Below are positions 1 to 8,782 of a DNA stretch of 64,000 nt, in pieces. The position numbers and the translations under genes were made by a program. The stretch spans positions 43,325 to 107,324 of the forward strand of contig NZ_VMHN01000012.1 in NCBI RefSeq assembly GCF_008795955.1, read 5' to 3'. Each line of letters begins with the position of its first letter. Position 1 is the first letter of the stretch. This DNA comes from Marinobacter denitrificans (GTDB taxonomy: Bacteria > Pseudomonadota > Gammaproteobacteria > Pseudomonadales > Oleiphilaceae). Under the pieces are notes generated by a model. It did no database searches. It saw only the letters and a program-made list of their open reading frames with translations, and had not been told where the DNA came from.

Positions 1-2
1 CA

Positions 3-476
3 CTGTTGCAAGCATTGAAACAGGCCCACGCACGAGGCGTGAAAGTGCGGGTTCTTCTGGACGCCAACAACGACGCTTTCGGGATTGCAAAGAGCGGCAT
101 TCCCAATCGACAGGCGGCAATGGAACTCAACAACGCTGGTATAGCTGTACGCTGGTGCCATACTGAGGGGGAGCAATGCCACACCAAGCTACTGGTCAGG
201 CGGGATTACAATGGTAATGCCCAACTGTTGCTGGGGTCCGCCAATTTCACCCGCAGGAACCTGGACGGTCTGAATCTTGAGACCAGTGTTCACATAGGTT
301 CAACAACGCATTCGGAAACGGTACTCAAAGCGGCGGGCTTCTTTGATGAGCAGTGGAATTACGGCCCAGGCGACACGCCGGTAATGAGCCTGCCCTACGA
401 GGCGTGGGCGGATGAATCCCGGTTACGATACTGGCAATACAGGTTGATGGAGGCGACGGGACTGTCTACGTTTTAA
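3..476 (+). CDS. Phospholipase D-like domain protein, C-terminal part (5' end outside window)
   Basis: The frame is open from the window edge, so the gene is cut at its 5' end and only about 157 C-terminal residues are visible. They resemble the second half of PLD-superfamily proteins: an ARGVKVRVLLDAN strand, then an HTK at about residue 60, and GSANFTRRN about 18 residues later, the usual partner of the HKD motif. The aspartate follows the HxK by one residue more than the canonical HxK(x)4D. The substrate cannot be judged; the family includes phospholipases, cardiolipin synthases and nucleases. The gene ends ten bases before a strong ribosome-binding site for the next gene. Confidence 0.7.
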   Translation: MLQALKQAHARGVKVRVLLDANNDAFGIAKSGIPNRQAAMELNNAGIAVRWCHTEGEQCHTKLLVRRDYNGNAQLLLGSANFTRRNLDGLNLETSVHIGSTTHSETVLKAAGFFDEQWNYGPGDTPVMSLPYEAWADESRLRYWQYRLMEATGLSTF

Positions 477-495
477 ATTTAAAGAGGTGATTTCA

Positions 496-1593
496 ATGAA
501 TACACCCGACCATTCCCGGCCGATCAACGAGCGGATTGACTGGCTGATGGAACTGAGCCGAAAGCATTCGGCCAGCTTCTGCAGCGCCGAGAACCACCTG
601 GCACGCCAACGTTACCTTGCCGAACACAATACGCTGATTATTGCCATGAAGTGCATGGACGGGCGCATTCACCTGCCCTATGTGACTCAGACGCCGCTGG
701 GGATTATCCATCCCTTTCGCAACCTGGGCGGTATTTTTGACCTGGGCTGGCCCTATCTCGGAGATATGCTTGCTGATACCGTGCAGGACGCCGTCAGCGC
801 GGGCCGGCGAGTGCTCATCATCATCACCTACCACTATTCCAAAGGCGCTAAAGAACGTGGCTGCGCCGGTTTCAACTGTGACCGCGATGCGGCCCGCGCG
901 CACGCCTTCAGCATTCGCCGCCAGGTGGAGGTGCTGTTTGGCAGCGGCCACCAGACGGTATATCCCCTGGTTTGCGGCTTCGAAACCGATGAAGACGCCC
1001 TGATTCTCCACGGCCGCGACGACCAGAGCCTCGACCTGTCCACACTCTCGCCCGCCGAGGCTGAAGGGATCAGTTCACGGCTGGCCGCGCTCTATCCCGA
1101 CATGCCGATTCCGGTGCAACGGGACCTGTTGCCGCTGGTGCATGGCAACATCCAGCACATCACGGAGATCAGAAAGAGCGACCGGGAACTGAATATAGAA
1201 CACCGCGAGTGGGTCATCTGTGTCGGACGGGGGTTCGACTTTCTCCATGTCCCGAATGTGGCCCTGATCATCGGCCCCTACAGCCCCGACCTGTCTCACC
1301 CCATCCGCCAGGCCGCCGGCATCATCAGAGCCAATATGGAGAGTGGCCGGATACCGGAGGACGGGTTTCTTTTACTCTCTTCTGCTCCTTATCTGGAACC
1401 TGGAACCCAGAAAGCACGTGCTACTCTTAAGTCCGCGTTTCTATCGGAATTTGCGGCCAATGTTATTGAACAGGATTTTCCCGAGCTGGCAGAGCGTATG
1501 GTCACCCGTTCAGCTATCCTGAACTGGCCGGAAAGACGCCTTGAGGTACAGCCAGAAAAATCGAAGCCGGAACCCGGGGAACGTGGTTCATAA
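496..1593 (+). CDS. Carbonic-anhydrase-like protein with CsoSCA/beta-CA type zinc ligands
   Basis: The ATG at 496 is preferred over the upstream GTG (487) because AGAGGTG lies just before it; this gives 365 residues. The sequence shows C53-M-D55-G-R57, matching the CxDxR zinc ligand and Asp-Arg dyad of beta carbonic anhydrases. H113 and C123 follow as the likely remaining ligands. The nine-residue gap between His and Cys is unlike ordinary beta enzymes (HxxC) and close to the carboxysomal CsoSCA family. RNLGG sits where beta enzymes carry their RNAGN-like segment. No carboxysome shell or RuBisCO gene is in the window, so a carboxysomal role is not supported. Function is inferred from motifs only and could be a non-CA relative. 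Confidence 0.5.
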   Translation: MNTPDHSRPINERIDWLMELSRKHSASFCSAENHLARQRYLAEHNTLIIAMKCMDGRIHLPYVTQTPLGIIHPFRNLGGIFDLGWPYLGDMLADTVQDAVSAGRRVLIIITYHYSKGAKERGCAGFNCDRDAARAHAFSIRRQVEVLFGSGHQTVYPLVCGFETDEDALILHGRDDQSLDLSTLSPAEAEGISSRLAALYPDMPIPVQRDLLPLVHGNIQHITEIRKSDRELNIEHREWVICVGRGFDFLHVPNVALIIGPYSPDLSHPIRQAAGIIRANMESGRIPEDGFLLLSSAPYLEPGTQKARATLKSAFLSEFAANVIEQDFPELAERMVTRSAILNWPERRLEVQPEKSKPEPGERGS

Positions 1594-1613
1594 ACGAAAG
1601 CAAGGAGAACAGA

Positions 1614-2015
1614 ATGCAGACTATAAGAAAGCACCTGCGGTACGTATCGTTTTGTATGGCCATCATGATGGCTTTTGGCACGGTCTGGGCATCGTCTGCA
1701 TCGGCAGGGATGGTTGGCACTGGCGAACTGCTGACCGAGCAACGCGCCGATCTAGATCGCCAGTCGCTGCTGGACATGCTTGAGCGCGACGAAGTGAAAG
1801 AGAAGCTTGCAGATATGGGCGTCAGCCAGGAACAGGTGGAGCAACGCATCCAGAACCTGACACCAGCGGAGCTGTCCACCTTCGAGCAACAACTGGCGGA
1901 AGCCCCGGTTGGTGAAGATGTCGTGGGGATTATCGTTCTTTTCCTGCTGGTCTTTATCATCACCGACATGTTGTGTGCTACCAATATCTATCCCTTCATT
2001 AACTGCATCCGGTAG
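1614..2015 (+). CDS. PA2779 family small membrane protein
   Basis: A 133-residue protein with a signal-peptide-like N-terminus ending in ASSASA (about residue 32), an acidic helical middle with several Glu/Gln-rich stretches, and a hydrophobic C-terminal segment around residues 103-121 that could anchor it in the inner membrane. It resembles the PA2779 family of Pseudomonas, whose function is unknown. AAGGAG lies upstream of the ATG. The gene is followed 12 bases later by the PA2778-type peptidase gene, the same pairing as in Pseudomonas, so the two are probably one transcript and work together. Confidence 0.75.
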   Translation: MQTIRKHLRYVSFCMAIMMAFGTVWASSASAGMVGTGELLTEQRADLDRQSLLDMLERDEVKEKLADMGVSQEQVEQRIQNLTPAELSTFEQQLAEAPVGEDVVGIIVLFLLVFIITDMLCATNIYPFINCIR

Positions 2016-2027
2016 CGCGCCGACTTC

Positions 2028-3020
2028 GTGACTATTTCCACCCATCCTGGCCTGCTGCGAATCGTTGTCAGTGTTGCACTGGTAACGATTCTGGCGGGCT
2101 GCGCCAGCCGCCCCGAGTGGCCGGAAACAGACCCCCTGAATCAAGCTGCCGGCGTTGATCAACGTCGAGTGCTCGAACATGTCCCTTTCTACGCACAGGA
2201 ACGCTATCAGTGTGGCCCTGCCTCACTGGCCATGATGCTCAACAGTCAGGGCCTGGACACCCATCCGGACGTGCTCAGGGAACTGGTTTATTTGCCGGGT
2301 CGCAAGGGCAGCCTGAAAGTGGAACTGGTGGCGGCCGCTCGCGCTCACGGGCAGCTGGTGTATCCGCTGGACGGTTCACTGGAAAGCCTGCTGGAAGAAG
2401 TGGCCGCCGGTAACCCCGTGCTGGTAATGCAGAATCTGAGGTTTGGCTGGTGGCCCCAATGGCATTTTGCCGTAGTGATAGGGTTCGATGCCGAAGAGCG
2501 GAACATTGTTCTTCATACCGACACACGTGAACGTCATGAGGAAACCCTGGAAGTGTTCACCGCCACCTGGAACCGCGCAGAAAACTGGGCCGCTGTCATG
2601 TTGCCGCCTGACCGGTTGCCGGCAACCGCCGACCCCCTGCGCTACCTGATGTCGGCCAATGACCTGGAGACAACAGGCCGAACCCTGGCAGCAACCACTG
2701 CCTATCAGACGGCAGAACAGACCTGGCCAGACCAGCCAGCCGCTATCATGGGACAGGGGAATATCGCCTGGGGCCAGGGAGACCCCAAGCTCGCCACGCA
2801 GCACTACCTGCGTTTGACGCGAAAGTTTCCCGGTGTGGCCGCCGGCTGGAACAATCTGGCTTATTCATTGGCCGCCCAGGGCTGTGCCTCCGCTGCTGAA
2901 ACCGCATCCAGCTGTGCGGCGGCTATCTCACCTGACCGCTTCGACGGGGCGCCCCCGGAAGTACCGGACCACCACAGCCAGAGCGCCTGCCCGGTACTGG
3001 AATGCCCCTCTTCCGATTAA
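2028..3020 (+). CDS. PA2778 family C39-like cysteine peptidase lipoprotein with TPR region
   Basis: Begins at GTG, 12 bases after the PA2779-like gene. The N-terminus has a lipoprotein signal with TILAGC (C25), so the protein is likely anchored in the outer or inner membrane. The peptidase-like domain has QCGPAS with the candidate nucleophile C62 and a WHFAVVIGF histidine segment about 85 residues later, the layout of C39-like papain-fold proteins. Residues beyond about 210 look like TPR helices. The last 35 residues are rich in Pro, Ser and Cys and unlike the helical repeat before them; I could not show a frameshift in the other frames. The stop codon overlaps that of the convergent methyltransferase gene. 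Substrate unknown. Confidence 0.75.
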   Translation: MTISTHPGLLRIVVSVALVTILAGCASRPEWPETDPLNQAAGVDQRRVLEHVPFYAQERYQCGPASLAMMLNSQGLDTHPDVLRELVYLPGRKGSLKVELVAAARAHGQLVYPLDGSLESLLEEVAAGNPVLVMQNLRFGWWPQWHFAVVIGFDAEERNIVLHTDTRERHEETLEVFTATWNRAENWAAVMLPPDRLPATADPLRYLMSANDLETTGRTLAATTAYQTAEQTWPDQPAAIMGQGNIAWGQGDPKLATQHYLRLTRKFPGVAAGWNNLAYSLAAQGCASAAETASSCAAAISPDRFDGAPPEVPDHHSQSACPVLECPSSD

Positions 3021-3673
3021 GCCTTCTGGAAAATTGCCACATCCTTGGCCGGAATCTCCAGTAACCAGCCATAGGCGTTAGCCAGCCACTGCATGGTCGT
3101 TTGGCGGTAAAATACGATATGAGTCGGGTCACGCCGGTAATGCCAGTTAGCGAATCGCTCATCGTCAGTCTGGAAACAGGTCATCACTCCCAGCAAGCCG
3201 CCGGGCACCAGCAGCCTGTCCAACTGACGAAAAATCTCCGCCGGGCTATGCAGATGCTCCACCACTTCCGTGCAGGTAATAAAATCATACTGCTGCGCCA
3301 GTGTGGACGTATCCGGATAGTAAAACGGATCGTAGAGCGCCACCTCCAAACCCGCTTCTCGCAGCATGACCGCCAGCGCAGGCCCGGGGCCGCAACCAAA
3401 GTCCAGGCCCTTGGCTCCGGTCTCCAGTCGTTCGAGTAACGGTCCGGTCAGCTTCGACAGAAAACGGCGATAGCCTTCGTCCCCGGGATCATTGTGATGC
3501 AGATCGTAGACTGCCCTCTCCGCTTGCTCGTCCAGCCAGGCTGACTCATCCATAACCCTTGCCTCACACGTTTCGCAACGGTGATAGGGAGTGTCATTGA
3601 TGGTCTGGAAGGGCACCAGTGCGGGTGTCTCACAAACCGGGCAGCGCGCAGTCAATGGGGGCTTCTCCTGCAA
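3017..3673 (-). CDS. Class I SAM-dependent methyltransferase with N-terminal zinc ribbon
   Basis: A 218-residue protein that starts with a CPVC (C11, C14) and CETC (C33, C36) pair, a likely zinc ribbon, followed by a Rossmann methyltransferase domain. GLDFGCGPGP near residue 90 is SAM-binding motif I, and TEVVEHL is the usual following motif; LVPGGLLGV fits motif III. The fold resembles UbiG/methyltransf_23 type enzymes, whose substrates vary, so none is proposed. It converges on the PA2778-type gene, with the TTAA at 3017-3020 serving as stop codon on both strands. Confidence 0.8.
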   Translation of the reverse strand: MQEKPPLTARCPVCETPALVPFQTINDTPYHRCETCEARVMDESAWLDEQAERAVYDLHHNDPGDEGYRRFLSKLTGPLLERLETGAKGLDFGCGPGPALAVMLREAGLEVALYDPFYYPDTSTLAQQYDFITCTEVVEHLHSPAEIFRQLDRLLVPGGLLGVMTCFQTDDERFANWHYRRDPTHIVFYRQTTMQWLANAYGWLLEIPAKDVAIFQKA

Positions 3674-3828
3674 AAATTAACGATTGTTTCATTGTCATTT
3701 CCGGCCATGAAACCAGAACCGTGAACGATGAGCAAAATCCGCTTCCGAAACCCTGCTTATACTGACGCCATCACAGTGAACAACTGTACGCCGAAAGCGA
3801 CAGTTCCATTAACAGAAGGGTCCCTATC

Positions 3829-4863
3829 ATGGAACGAATGGTGGAAACTTCCAGCCGTATGGCTCTCGAAGTCCCCATTATCTCCGCTCGTTATGCCCGG
3901 CAGTTTATACGGTTTATGGAGCGACGGGGCGTCAAGCGCCACGCCATACTTGGCGATACCGGTATAACCAGCGAACTGCTGGACAACCCGGATGCGTGCC
4001 TGTCCATGAGCCAGGTGCTCCAGTTACTGGGCAAGGCCGAATGGTTGATGGGTGACGAACGGGCTGCTTTTCAGTTCGGCCAGCAACTGGACCTCCCGGC
4101 CCACGGGCTACTGGGCTTCGCCGTGTTGGGTCAGGAGAACCCGCGTAGGCTGATCAGCATGATTGTGCAGTACCTCCGGGTTGGCCTGCCACTGATGGAT
4201 ATGGACCTCAGCTCTACCGGTTCCACTTTCCGTATCCGACTGCACGACAACTGGGGCCTGGAAGAGCTTCGCCCCTGCCTGACCAAGATCTACATGGGCA
4301 GTATCCACCGCATATCGTCCCAGGTCTGCACGCATTTCTGTTTCGAGTTCGATTTTGAAACCGGGCTGAGCACCGAACAATGGAACACCGTTGCCAGCGA
4401 TTGCGAATTCCGCTTCAACGCCCCTGCCAGCCAGGTCACCATGCCCCTTTCCGGGCGACCGATACGAAACGACGAAACCGGGCTGGAGTTCATTCTCGCC
4501 AACGCCCGCTCCCGCGAACGGGAACCCTCCGAACAAGCCGATGAAACCGTTATGCAGGTTCGGGAAATGATCATGAGCCAGCCCGGCCGACCGTGCACTA
4601 TGGATAACCTCGCCCGCCGCCTCGACATGAGCCCTCGCACTCTGCGCCAGCACCTTGCCACTGCGGGAACGTCATTCAGAGAACTGCGGAACGAGATTCG
4701 CCAGAACTTTGCCACCCTGTACCTGACCGACACCGCCGTTCCACTGGACTCCATTGCCGAAAAGCTGGGGTTCAGCGACCAGGCGGGATTCACCAAGGCT
4801 TACCGTTCCTGGACCGGGCACACCCCGGGTGACATTCGCCGGCAGTCGCGAGACCGGAAATAA
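3829..4863 (+). CDS. AraC family transcriptional regulator (arabinose-binding-like N-terminal domain)
   Basis: A 344-residue protein whose C-terminal 100 residues form an AraC double helix-turn-helix, seen in MDNLARRLDMSPRTLRQHLA and DSIAEKLGFSDQAGFTKAYR. The N-terminal 200 residues match the layout of the OruR/PA1261-type AraC regulators (PF12625-like), which sense small ligands often linked to lipid or amino-acid catabolism. It lies upstream of, and reads toward, the exported protein pair at 5132-7833; with 268 bases between, it may control them, but that is inference from position. Confidence 0.85.
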   Translation: MERMVETSSRMALEVPIISARYARQFIRFMERRGVKRHAILGDTGITSELLDNPDACLSMSQVLQLLGKAEWLMGDERAAFQFGQQLDLPAHGLLGFAVLGQENPRRLISMIVQYLRVGLPLMDMDLSSTGSTFRIRLHDNWGLEELRPCLTKIYMGSIHRISSQVCTHFCFEFDFETGLSTEQWNTVASDCEFRFNAPASQVTMPLSGRPIRNDETGLEFILANARSREREPSEQADETVMQVREMIMSQPGRPCTMDNLARRLDMSPRTLRQHLATAGTSFRELRNEIRQNFATLYLTDTAVPLDSIAEKLGFSDQAGFTKAYRSWTGHTPGDIRRQSRDRK

Positions 4864-5131
4864 TCCCTTACCCGTGCCCCCTACCCGGCCAACGAGGATT
4901 TGAAGAGCGTCACGAAAACAGAAATTCCCCCGTTTTCTCTCCGCTTTGGACAAAAACCCTGCCGGCCATAGCAATGACCCTGTCCGGCCTCCGGCGGCCT
5001 AATACAACGGCGTAGGGGATTAACCTGCTGCGCTTTCATAAAGGGAATGATTGCAAGACCGATACCGCAGTCCTCATCGGTGATTTCTGCATACCCATAC
5101 AACAAAGACTGAAACCCTAGAGGACGAACTC

Positions 5132-6943
5132 ATGAAACTCAGGAAACCCAACAAAAGCGTCCGCACGCTCGGTACTGCAATAGCAGCCGCGGCGCTGATG
5201 ACCGGTGGCGGCAATGCCTTTGCCGAACCCGTGTCACTGGAACTGGAATTCACCTGCCCTTTCCCACTGATCGGTGACCAGCCGATTCGCGCCCAGATCA
5301 GCGCCGATGTACCCACCCAGGCAACGGTGGGTGAGCCGACTCCGGAGTTCACGGTCGATGCGCTGACAACGGTTAACGAAGATTCGCGCCTGGGCCTCAA
5401 ACTGGTGGGCTCTGCCACCATTGAGGGCACCGCCACCAATGAAACCACCGTGGTCACACCAAACCGGGAAATTGACCTGACGGTACCGCTGACCATTCCC
5501 CAGTCACCGATTCCCGACGAAACCGGCGAATTTACCGTACCGGCACAGGGCACCTCCCCCGCTATCACATTTAACGAGGACGATGTTGGCGAAGCTGTCA
5601 TTTCCATTGGTGGCCTTACTCTCGACATGATTGCCCGTGTTGAGAACGGTGACATTGCGCCGGCACCCATTGGTGAATTCACCTCGGCATGTGTACAGAA
5701 CCCGGGGCAGGACAATATCCTGCAAACCCTGCAAGTGGTGCCCGACGAGCAGTTTGAGCCACGCATTGCCGTCAGCCCGGAGAATATCGACTTCGGCAAC
5801 GTTCAGGCCGGCACCACTGCAGAGGAAGTGGTTACCATTTCCAACACTGGCCAGGCTGAACTTGGCATCAACAGCATCAGCCTCGGTGGCGGCGACGCCT
5901 CGGCCTATACCCAGACCAACAGCTGCACAACCGTTGCCGCGGGCGAGAGCTGTGATGTCGCCGTTACCTATATCCCCGATGGCGAAGGAGACCAGAATGC
6001 GGTCCTGACCATTGAATCCGGTGATACCGAGAACCCGGTTGTGGACGTACCACTAACGGGTACCAGCGTACTGGCCCCAGTACCGGAAATCGTTGTAACT
6101 CCCGAAGACATCAGCTTCGGCACCGTGAAGCTGGGTGAAACTGCGTCTGCGGAAGTCACTATTTCCAATGAAGGCAATGAATCGCTGATGATCAACGGTA
6201 TCGATCTCAGTGGCACCAACAGCGGTGATTTCATTCAGACCAACGACTGCACCACCGTCGCGCCTGACGAAAGCTGCACCGTCGCCATCAGCTTTACACC
6301 CTCTGCGGCGGGTGGCCGAACCGCTACGCTGGACATTACCTCCGATGACCCGGCCACCCCGGACGTTTCAGTACCACTGAGTGGTCAGGGCGACGATGGC
6401 AGCGGTGAAACCCTCGAGGTTCTCCTGGACCTGGCAGGACAAACCGACATCAAGGCCTCCGGCAGTTCACTACCGCTGTCAGGCAGCATCGCAACACAGC
6501 TGGAGCTGGCTACCGGCATGTTCGAGGCGGACCTTGCACTGGATCCCACACAGGGACAGTTCAAGATTCCACTGCTGTTCAAGAGCCTCACGGCCAATGC
6601 CAGGGTGGAGTTCGAACAGGCCGATGTCACCACCGGCACGCTGGTGGACGGCAACCTGACCGCCAACTCTTCACTCTATGTGAAAGTTCCGAAAGTTACG
6701 GTTCGCCTCTTCGGCCTGAAAATTCCAGTAGGTGGCGGCAACGACTGCCGCACGGCCGACCCGGTAAGTATCGGCCTGGAATCAGTGGAAGGCACCAACT
6801 TCTCGCTGTCTGAAGGTGGTGATGTAACCGGCAACTACGACCTGCCACCGCTCGCGAACTGCGGTCCGCTGACCGACGTTCTGAACCAGTTCCTCGCCGG
6901 TCCGGACAATGGCATTGATCTGACATTGACCCCGAACCTCTGA
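5132..6943 (+). CDS. Exported choice-of-anchor D / ASH-like repeat protein
   Basis: A 603-residue protein with a Sec signal peptide (cleavage near residue 31, after NAFA). Residues of about 210-313 and 315-416 are two Ig-like repeats with the pattern IxFGxVxxG, VTISNxG and SCxVAxxxxP, typical of choice-of-anchor D domains; each carries a Cys pair (NSCTTV/ESCDV and NDCTTV/ESCTV) that could form a disulfide. The flanking N- and C-terminal regions look like beta-rich domains containing paired cysteines. No LPXTG or other obvious anchor is present, so it is probably periplasmic or on the cell surface. Function unknown. It is followed by the DUF6160-like gene after a strong intercistronic hairpin. 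Confidence 0.7.
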   Translation: MKLRKPNKSVRTLGTAIAAAALMTGGGNAFAEPVSLELEFTCPFPLIGDQPIRAQISADVPTQATVGEPTPEFTVDALTTVNEDSRLGLKLVGSATIEGTATNETTVVTPNREIDLTVPLTIPQSPIPDETGEFTVPAQGTSPAITFNEDDVGEAVISIGGLTLDMIARVENGDIAPAPIGEFTSACVQNPGQDNILQTLQVVPDEQFEPRIAVSPENIDFGNVQAGTTAEEVVTISNTGQAELGINSISLGGGDASAYTQTNSCTTVAAGESCDVAVTYIPDGEGDQNAVLTIESGDTENPVVDVPLTGTSVLAPVPEIVVTPEDISFGTVKLGETASAEVTISNEGNESLMINGIDLSGTNSGDFIQTNDCTTVAPDESCTVAISFTPSAAGGRTATLDITSDDPATPDVSVPLSGQGDDGSGETLEVLLDLAGQTDIKASGSSLPLSGSIATQLELATGMFEADLALDPTQGQFKIPLLFKSLTANARVEFEQADVTTGTLVDGNLTANSSLYVKVPKVTVRLFGLKIPVGGGNDCRTADPVSIGLESVEGTNFSLSEGGDVTGNYDLPPLANCGPLTDVLNQFLAGPDNGIDLTLTPNL

Positions 6944-6949
6944 GGAAAG

Positions 6950-6978
6950 TCCGGGAGGTCGTGAAACGGCCTCCCGGA
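6950..6978 (+). terminator. Intercistronic hairpin after the choice-of-anchor D gene
   Basis: TCCGGGAGG (6950-6958) pairs perfectly with CCTCCCGGA (6970-6978) across an 11-base loop. No T-run follows, so it is more likely an mRNA-stabilising or partial terminator element that sets the ratio of the two exported proteins than a full terminator. Confidence 0.5.
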
Positions 6979-7008
6979 ACAATAACAACACCAGGAAGGA
7001 TGATAACA

Positions 7009-7833
7009 ATGACAAGCCTGAAGAAATCAGCGTTAGTGTTAGCCATAGCCGGCCTGCCCCTGAGCGGGCATGCCGAACTCAAACCACTGCATGACTCCGA
7101 TATGGGACAGATCACCGGTCAGGCCGGTGTCACCATCGAACTCGAAACCCGGGTCACCATGGACGAGTTCACCTATACCGATGAAGGTACGCTGGGCATC
7201 AGTGATATCTTTGTTGGGGGTGCTGACCGTATCGACATGTTCGAGGAATTCACCTCGGGGCGGGATGCCATATTTGGCACCAGCAGCACGGACCTGATCG
7301 ACAACATCAAGATTGATTTTGATATTGCCGACGACGGCGATGCCATCATCAACGTATTTCCCATTACTGCACGCCCAGTGGATTTTGCCGTCCGTACCGG
7401 TGCGTGGGAACTGCGAGGCAACGGGGGTGAAAGCACGTTGCTGGCGGATAACTTCTCGGCAGAAGGCCTCATTCTCCAGGCCCGGGCAACAGTGGACACC
7501 GATACCGACACGCTGAACCTGACCACCCGTTTCGCCATTGACGAACTGGAAATGGATGTGCCGTTCCTGGCCATGGGAATTCGTGACATGCGCATCACCG
7601 GCGCCGGTTACGACCCGGACAACCCGTCGTTACTGCCGCTGTTTACCCTTGTGGACATGGATATCTATAAAGATGCCAACGCAGCCGGGGTCGACAGTCT
7701 CGCGATCGACATCAACACCTTCGAAGCCGACATGTCTATTGGCCAGGTACTGGTTGGTGGAACATCCATCGGATCGGTGGCACTGGATGACCTGTCCATC
7801 CGCAACACATCCATGCGGGTGTACGGCCACTGA
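7009..7833 (+). CDS. Exported DUF6160-like protein
   Basis: The ATG at 7009 is chosen because AGGAAGGA ends nine bases before it; an in-frame ATG at 7000 abuts that site. The 274-residue product has a short signal peptide ending at SGHA, followed by LHDSDMGQITGQAGVTIEL, a recognisable start of DUF6160-like proteins of marine gammaproteobacteria. The rest is Asp-rich and beta-strand-like, without cysteines or enzyme motifs. It is probably co-transcribed with the preceding exported protein. Family function is unknown to me; a secreted or outer-membrane-associated structural role is a guess. Confidence 0.65.
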   Translation: MTSLKKSALVLAIAGLPLSGHAELKPLHDSDMGQITGQAGVTIELETRVTMDEFTYTDEGTLGISDIFVGGADRIDMFEEFTSGRDAIFGTSSTDLIDNIKIDFDIADDGDAIINVFPITARPVDFAVRTGAWELRGNGGESTLLADNFSAEGLILQARATVDTDTDTLNLTTRFAIDELEMDVPFLAMGIRDMRITGAGYDPDNPSLLPLFTLVDMDIYKDANAAGVDSLAIDINTFEADMSIGQVLVGGTSIGSVALDDLSIRNTSMRVYGH

Positions 7834-7841
7834 TGGCCCAA

Positions 7842-7867
7842 GCTCTCCGGGCGCGGGTCCGGGGAGC
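7842..7867 (+). terminator. Hairpin downstream of the DUF6160-like gene
   Basis: GCTCTCCGG (7842-7850) can pair with CCGGGGAGC (7859-7867), with one G-T wobble and an eight-base loop. It lies eight bases after the stop and before the convergent DUF2007-like gene. There is no clear T-run, so termination strength is uncertain. Confidence 0.45.
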
Positions 7868-7888
7868 CAACCTGCACAGCAAGCCGGT

Positions 7889-8206
7889 TTACAACGCGCC
7901 GAACAGGACCACCATTACCACCGCCAGGAACAACAAAAACCAGGTCGCGTAGCGATTGGCCCGGTCTTCAACCTCGTCTGAAGGGGTCGCCGGGGGTGTA
8001 GCAGCTTCGTATTCGGCGACGAGGGCGCGAGCCTGCACGTAGTCTTCATCCTCCACATGAACATTGGTAAAACCGGCAGCTCCGATCTCCCCCATGGCAC
8101 CTTGCAGATAGTGCCCGCCCACGTGGGTCTCGATGCCCCTTGATTGCAGCAGGCCTGCGACAATATGGGCTTCCGCAAGGTCGCGGGCTCGATAGGCTAT
8201 TTGCAT
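7889..8206 (-). CDS. DUF2007-like putative signal-transducing membrane protein
   Basis: A 105-residue protein. The first 65 residues (starting MQIAYRARDLAEAHIVAGLL) match DUF2007, a small ferredoxin-like fold of unknown role, and the C-terminus has one transmembrane segment (about residues 88-104) after an acidic linker. It stands alone, converging on the exported protein pair. Nothing in the sequence points to a specific ligand or partner. Confidence 0.75.
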   Translation of the reverse strand: MQIAYRARDLAEAHIVAGLLQSRGIETHVGGHYLQGAMGEIGAAGFTNVHVEDEDYVQARALVAEYEAATPPATPSDEVEDRANRYATWFLLFLAVVMVVLFGAL

Positions 8207-8282
8207 TGCAGGCTCCGCAGGTTCAGGGACATCCTTGACTGAACCCTAGCCTGAATGCTGCTATTCGTCGACCTTCACCGGT

Positions 8283-8660
8283 TTACTTCGGCATGCGGCC
8301 GGTTCTTTCCAGCCGCTCACCTACCCATTTATGGTAAAGGTGGGCCAGTGCAGGCCTGATGACCGGCAGACCGATCAGCCAGGCGAGCGGTTTCAAAAGC
8401 CACACCCTAGACATCAGCAGGATATAGGCATCCAGCTCACGATGAATATTGCCGCGACTGTCTTCCACGTGCAGTTCCTGAAGTGCGGCTTCCGGATCTA
8501 TTCCCCGCTGCCGGAGCTCATCGTCCCGGCCGGTGATATCAACCCACTCTACTGATTCGCCGGTCTTACCCGCCAGTCGCTCGTAGATCTTGCGGTCCTT
8601 GACGCAGCTTGGACAGGCGCCATCATAAAACACTCGAAGCTGATCTTCTGAGGCGGTCAT
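8283..8660 (-). CDS. DCC-family thiol-disulfide oxidoreductase-like protein (DUF393)
   Basis: The start at 8660 is chosen because GGAGA precedes that ATG by a normal distance; the upstream ATG has no such site. The 125-residue product opens with VFYDGACPSCVKDRK, so the CPSC pair near residue 16 is the putative redox or metal-binding motif of DUF393 (DCC family). The C-terminus has a weakly hydrophobic stretch. No electron partner is encoded nearby, and it is divergent from the ECF42 sigma gene. Confidence 0.75.
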   Translation of the reverse strand: MTASEDQLRVFYDGACPSCVKDRKIYERLAGKTGESVEWVDITGRDDELRQRGIDPEAALQELHVEDSRGNIHRELDAYILLMSRVWLLKPLAWLIGLPVIRPALAHLYHKWVGERLERTGRMPK

Positions 8661-8782
8661 AGCGCTCTCCATTTTCTGAATGGTATTTCTTGCATTGCAT
8701 TCACTTGAATACACAATAAAACAATGATTATTGTTATCAAAATGGCCAAGGCACTCGCCACAAGGAACCAGGTGTAGCCACC

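Noticed and set aside
496..1593. Carboxysome locus
   Set aside because: Only one CsoSCA-like gene is present; there are no shell proteins, RuBisCO or CsoS2-like genes nearby.
2924..3020. Frameshift near the end of the PA2778-type gene
   Set aside because: The tail looks unlike a TPR, but neither alternative frame gives a better continuation, so a sequencing or real frameshift cannot be supported.
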